From an uncultured Isosphaeraceae bacterium (GTDB lineage: Bacteria; Planctomycetota; Planctomycetia; Isosphaerales; Isosphaeraceae), in assembly GCA_937907405.1 (NCBI GenBank), contig CALCIC010001072.1:1-8093 (forward strand): a stretch of 8,093 nt of DNA, read 5' to 3'. Position 1 is the first letter of the stretch; each line of letters begins with the position of its first letter. This document shows, in pieces, positions 5,839 to 8,093 of this stretch. Both the position numbers and the translations under genes were made by a program. The notes under the pieces are model-generated. The model did not search any database. It was not told the origin of the DNA and worked only from the letters and a program-made list of their open reading frames with translations.

Positions 5839-6324
5839 ATGATCGTCATTCGCGAGGCGACGGCCCACGACCGGGGCGCCGTCTGGGAGATCTTCCACGC
5901 GGTCGTGGCCGGGGGAGACACGTACGTCTTCGACCCGGCGACGCCCCGCGACGAGGCGATCGCCTACTGGTTCCAGGCCGACGCCCGCACGTACGTCGCC
6001 GAGCATGACGGTCGGGTGGTCGGCACGTATTTCCTCAAGCCCAACCGGCCGGGGCTGGGCGGGCACGTGGCCAATGCGGCGTTCATGGTCTCGCCCTCGG
6101 CCCGGGGCCTCGGCGTCGGCCGCGCGATGGGAGAACACGCGCTCGACGAGGCCCGACGGCTGGGCTACCGGGCCATGCAGTTCAACTTCGTGGTCTCGAC
6201 GAACACGGCCGCCGTCCGGCTTTGGGAACGGCTCGGCTTCGCCGTCGTCGGCACGCTCCCGGGCGCGTTCCGCCACAGTTCCCTCGGCTTCGTCGACGCG
6301 TACGTCATGTTCCGGACGCTTTAA
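5839..6324 (+). CDS. GNAT family N-acetyltransferase
   Basis: The 161-residue product is a single GNAT domain that would transfer an acetyl group from acetyl-CoA to a primary amine. Motif A is clear: VSPSARGLGVGRAM, with the pyrophosphate-binding R-x-x-G-x-G at Arg89-Gly94. Motif B is NTAAVRLWERLGF at about 122-134, with the Asn that usually follows beta-5. The tail VGTLPGAFRHSSLGFVDAYVMF resembles a widespread GNAT subgroup that includes amino-acid and phosphinothricin-type acyltransferases, but the substrate cannot be told from sequence. The ATG follows GGAGGG (5827-5832) by 6 bases; an in-frame TTG at 5833 overlaps that site's spacer and is less likely. It appears to be a single-gene unit, with a hairpin after it. 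Confidence 0.9.
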   Translation: MIVIREATAHDRGAVWEIFHAVVAGGDTYVFDPATPRDEAIAYWFQADARTYVAEHDGRVVGTYFLKPNRPGLGGHVANAAFMVSPSARGLGVGRAMGEHALDEARRLGYRAMQFNFVVSTNTAAVRLWERLGFAVVGTLPGAFRHSSLGFVDAYVMFRTL

Positions 6325-6347
6325 TTCCGCCGAAACCAATCCGACTG

Positions 6348-6375
6348 CCTCAGCCGCTTTCGTGATCGGCTGGGG
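6348..6375 (+). terminator. Hairpin after the GNAT gene, possible terminator
   Basis: CCTCAGCCG at 6348-6356 pairs with CGGCTGGGG at 6367-6375 (nine pairs, one of them G-T) around a 10-base loop, starting 24 bases after the stop codon. No T-run follows. It may end the acetyltransferase transcript before the promoter-like region at 6411-6440. Confidence 0.4.
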
Positions 6376-6410
6376 ACGCCGCGCGGGACTTCTCCGCCCC
6401 CCCTTGATCG

Positions 6411-6440
6411 TTGTCAATGCGGCGTCAATGACGATATCTT
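6411..6440 (+). promoter_or_regulatory. Promoter-like site with GTCAATG direct repeat
   Basis: TTGTCA at 6411-6416 (five of six to the -35 consensus) and TATCTT at 6435-6440 (four of six to the -10 consensus) are 18 bases apart, in an AT-rich patch upstream of the 159-residue gene. Overlapping them is a direct repeat of GTCAATG at 6413-6419 and 6424-6430. The 11-base step puts both copies on nearly the same face of the helix, as for a regulator-binding site. The leader to the start codon would be about 120 bases. Confidence 0.42.
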
Positions 6441-6567
6441 AAGAATTCCGCATGAACGGATCGTCGTGAGCCTCCTCCCGGCGCCGGCTCCAACAGGAGA
6501 GGCTGGTCGCGGCCAGGCGGCCGACGCCCCAACTCCCCTGTCTCAAGGGCTCCCGGAGGGTTAAGCC

Positions 6568-7047
6568 ATGCCGAATTTGTTGAGTTCCCTGGTCCAGGGG
6601 CTGAAGAATTACGGATCGGTCGCGAAGTACCAGCTCACGAACAACACCGTCAGCCAGGCTTACGAGATGGCCGGGCGGCGCGGCGCCAACCGCGCCGAGG
6701 CGGTCGCCAAGGCCGTCGGCGCGGGGGCGGCCACGTTCGTCGCGCCGCCGGTGATGATCGGCATCCAGGCCGTCAGGGACTACCGACAAAAGCAGCAAGG
6801 CGAGATGCAGCAGCACAAACTCATCGAATTGAGAAACTGCCTGCAAAGCCACGGCATTTCGGCCACGGGCGCCGACGAGATGGCGTGGCAGGTCATCAAG
6901 AATTGTTCGAACGGCCACCGCATCAGCAACGCCGATTTCAAGATGTGGAAGATCGTATCCTCAATCCACGAGCCGTACCTCTCGTATTATACCTACCGGA
7001 TCATCGAACGCCTCGAGTCGACCAAGCCCCAGATCAACCTGGCGTGA
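6568..7047 (+). CDS. Hypothetical protein, 159 residues, family not recognised
   Basis: I do not recognise this protein. The start is well supported: ATG with GGAGGG at 6555-6560 and a 7-base spacer. There is no signal peptide. Residues 1-45 look helical and polar. Residues about 49-69 are an Ala/Gly-rich hydrophobic stretch (GAGAATFVAPPVMIGIQAV) that could be a membrane-inserting hairpin or a buried helix. Residues 70-90 are highly charged and Gln-rich. The C-terminal half has Cys91, Cys113 and a Trp/Tyr-rich end (KMWKIVSSIHEPYLSYYTYRI). Codon use in the second half is less GC-biased than in neighbours, with TTG, AGA, AAT and TAT codons, which may mean recent acquisition or low expression. 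It has its own promoter-like site and no obvious functional partner. Confidence 0.72.
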   Translation: MPNLLSSLVQGLKNYGSVAKYQLTNNTVSQAYEMAGRRGANRAEAVAKAVGAGAATFVAPPVMIGIQAVRDYRQKQQGEMQQHKLIELRNCLQSHGISATGADEMAWQVIKNCSNGHRISNADFKMWKIVSSIHEPYLSYYTYRIIERLESTKPQINLA

Positions 7048-7127
7048 ACCGCGACGGGGCCCACGATCACCGCTGGTCGACCTGGACGAGCCGATTCGAC
7101 CCCCTGGGATTCCGCGGGCGGTTCCTC

Positions 7128-7133
7128 TAAAAT
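7128..7133 (+). promoter_or_regulatory. Possible -10 element upstream of hemX
   Basis: TAAAAT matches five of six positions of the -10 consensus, but no good -35 box lies 16-18 bases upstream. It overlaps an in-frame ATG at 7132, which argues that this ATG is part of the promoter and not the start of the protein. Transcripts would carry a leader of about 45 bases. Confidence 0.35.
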
Positions 7134-7185
7134 GGGGAGACGCGCGACCGGGCGGCCGGAGGTGGACGGGAGGAACGACGGCGGG

Positions 7186-8067
7186 ATGGACCGGCTTCAG
7201 ATTTTATGCTTCGCCGGAACCTACGGGCTGGCGCTCGCGGCCGAGCTGGCGCGGGTGGTGGTTCGGAATCCGCTCCGGTGGCACCTGACGGTGGGGCTGA
7301 CGTTCCTCGGCTGGTGCGTGCAGACGGCCTACCTGGCGAACCTGGCGATGAGCAGCCCCACCGGATTGCCGGTGAACTCGGCGTTCGAGTCGGCGATCAC
7401 GCTGTCGTGGGTCGTCGCCCTGATCGGCCTCTACCTGATGGTGCAGTGGCCTCGGAAGGTCGCGGTGGGGGTGTTCGTGCTGCCGTTGGTCCTCGGGCTG
7501 ATCGCGGCGGCGGGCTGGTTCGCCCCCCGGTCGGCGGAATGGCTCGACTGGGAAGGGGGGGGATTGGTCGCCTTCTGGGGCGCGGTGCATGGCGTCTTCT
7601 TGCTCGCCGGCGCGGTCTTCACCTGCCTGGCGTTCGCGGCGGGGCTCATGTACCTGGCCCAGTCGAATCGGCTCAAGTCCAAGGGTGCATGGCGGTTCGG
7701 GTTCTCGCTGCCGAGCCTCGAACAATCCGAGCGGGTCAATCGAGGCGCGATCGTGGCGGCGTTCCCCTTGCTGACGTTCGGCCTCCTGATCGGCGTCTTG
7801 CTGAGCGTGGTCGAGGCCCGGACGTCGGCCGTGGCGGCCGGCCACGCGATCTCGTGGAGCGACCCTAAAGTCTTGAGCGCGTTGGGCATGTGGCTGGTGT
7901 TCGCGGTGCTCTTGCACGCGCGGTTTCGACCGTCGATGCGGGGACGGACGGTGATGATTTTGACGATCGTGGCGTTTGGCTTCCTGGTGTTCACGTGGGT
8001 CGGGGTCGAGGCCCTTCGGCTCCCCACGGCGCACGGCGCATCGCGGACGGCGGGGAGGCTCCCTTGA
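7186..8067 (+). CDS. hemX: CcsA/HemX-like integral membrane protein
   Basis: The 293-residue product has eight likely membrane helices at about 5-25, 34-54, 68-88, 91-111, 128-158, 188-209, 228-247 and 254-275. The segment LEQSERVNRGAIVAAFPLLTFG followed by WSDPKVLSALGMWLVFAVLLH matches the C-terminal half of CcsA/ResC-type cytochrome c assembly proteins, with candidate heme-handling His135 and His244. The tryptophan-rich WGxYWxWD motif of true CcsA is reduced here to SWSDPK, as in HemX, a membrane protein that influences HemA level in Bacillus. The stop overlaps the start of hemA, which favours the HemX reading. The ATG at 7186 follows GGGAGGAA (7168-7175); the ATG at 7132 has no ribosome-binding site and would add 18 charged residues. 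A cytochrome c maturation role remains possible. Confidence 0.85.
   Translation: MDRLQILCFAGTYGLALAAELARVVVRNPLRWHLTVGLTFLGWCVQTAYLANLAMSSPTGLPVNSAFESAITLSWVVALIGLYLMVQWPRKVAVGVFVLPLVLGLIAAAGWFAPRSAEWLDWEGGGLVAFWGAVHGVFLLAGAVFTCLAFAAGLMYLAQSNRLKSKGAWRFGFSLPSLEQSERVNRGAIVAAFPLLTFGLLIGVLLSVVEARTSAVAAGHAISWSDPKVLSALGMWLVFAVLLHARFRPSMRGRTVMILTIVAFGFLVFTWVGVEALRLPTAHGASRTAGRLP
8052..8058 (+). promoter_or_regulatory. Ribosome-binding site of hemA within hemX
   Basis: CGGGGAGG ends 5 bases before the TTG at 8064 and lies inside the last codons of hemX. It decides the non-ATG start of hemA and implies translational coupling. Confidence 0.5.
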
Positions 8068-8093
8068 AGCTGGTGACGGTCGGCGTCGACCAT
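8064..8093 (+). CDS. hemA: Glutamyl-tRNA reductase HemA, 5' end only
   Basis: The last ten codons of the window read (M)KLVTVGVDH from a TTG start. This matches the conserved N-terminus of glutamyl-tRNA reductase (typically MxxxxxGxNH or GxDH followed by KTAPV). The enzyme reduces glutamyl-tRNA to glutamate-1-semialdehyde, the first committed step of the C5 tetrapyrrole pathway. The start shares the bases TTGA with the stop codon of hemX, so the two genes are almost certainly one operon. The rest of the gene is outside the window, so the call rests on ten residues plus context. Confidence 0.75.
   Translation, partial: MKLVTVGVDH

Noticed and set aside
5365..5921. Small open frames on both strands across the nested repeats
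   Set aside because: Their shared YQPDA-containing peptides arise from the two arms of the inverted repeat. No start sites or family features support coding.
5782..6417. Open frame of 211 codons opposite the acetyltransferase
   Set aside because: It is Arg, Glu and Pro rich with no recognisable motif, while the sense gene has intact GNAT motifs.
6452..6469. Five-codon ATG-to-TGA frame ahead of the 159-residue gene
   Set aside because: There is no ribosome-binding site and it is too short to distinguish from chance.
7132..7185. Earlier ATG for the hemX-like gene
   Set aside because: It has no ribosome-binding site, overlaps a TAAAAT -10-like sequence, and would add a charged, non-conserved stretch before the first membrane helix.

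Overview
This is a GC-rich bacterial window in which all supported genes lie on the + strand. The base composition, the large secretory TPR protein with an SH3-like head, the hemX-hemA pair and the dispersed palindromic elements between genes all resemble planctomycetes of the Isosphaeraceae type. That assignment is inference; no marker gene settles it.

Layout. (1) Positions 1-2735 are a chemotaxis adaptation block: the 3' part of cheC, then cheD, a strong hairpin, a CheY-type response regulator and cheB. (2) Positions 2736-3213 are non-coding, with a 129-bp palindromic element and an AT-rich probable promoter. (3) Positions 3214-5292 encode a 692-residue exported protein of about 16 TPR units. 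(4) Positions 5293-5838 are non-coding, with two inverted repeats nested one inside the other, then a 13-codon leader-like ORF with a consensus ribosome-binding site. (5) Positions 5839-6324 encode a GNAT acetyltransferase. (6) Positions 6568-7047 encode an unrecognised 159-residue protein with its own probable promoter. (7) Positions 7186-8067 encode a CcsA/HemX-like eight-helix membrane protein whose stop codon overlaps the TTG start of hemA, of which only ten codons are in the window.

How the genes work together. CheC (CheY-P phosphatase), CheD (receptor glutamine deamidase), CheY and CheB (receptor methylesterase) form the adaptation and signal-termination arm of a Bacillus/Thermotoga-style chemotaxis system. 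CheA, CheW, CheR and receptors are not seen. HemX and HemA belong to the start of tetrapyrrole synthesis by the C5 pathway. The TPR protein, the acetyltransferase and the unknown protein look like independent single-gene units.

I did not find a convincing new defence or mobile system. The least explained structures are the nested inverted repeat at 5383-5699, whose small internal hairpins show compensatory changes between arms, the palindromic element at 2785-2913, the leader-like ORF at 5750-5791 and the orphan gene at 6568-7047.
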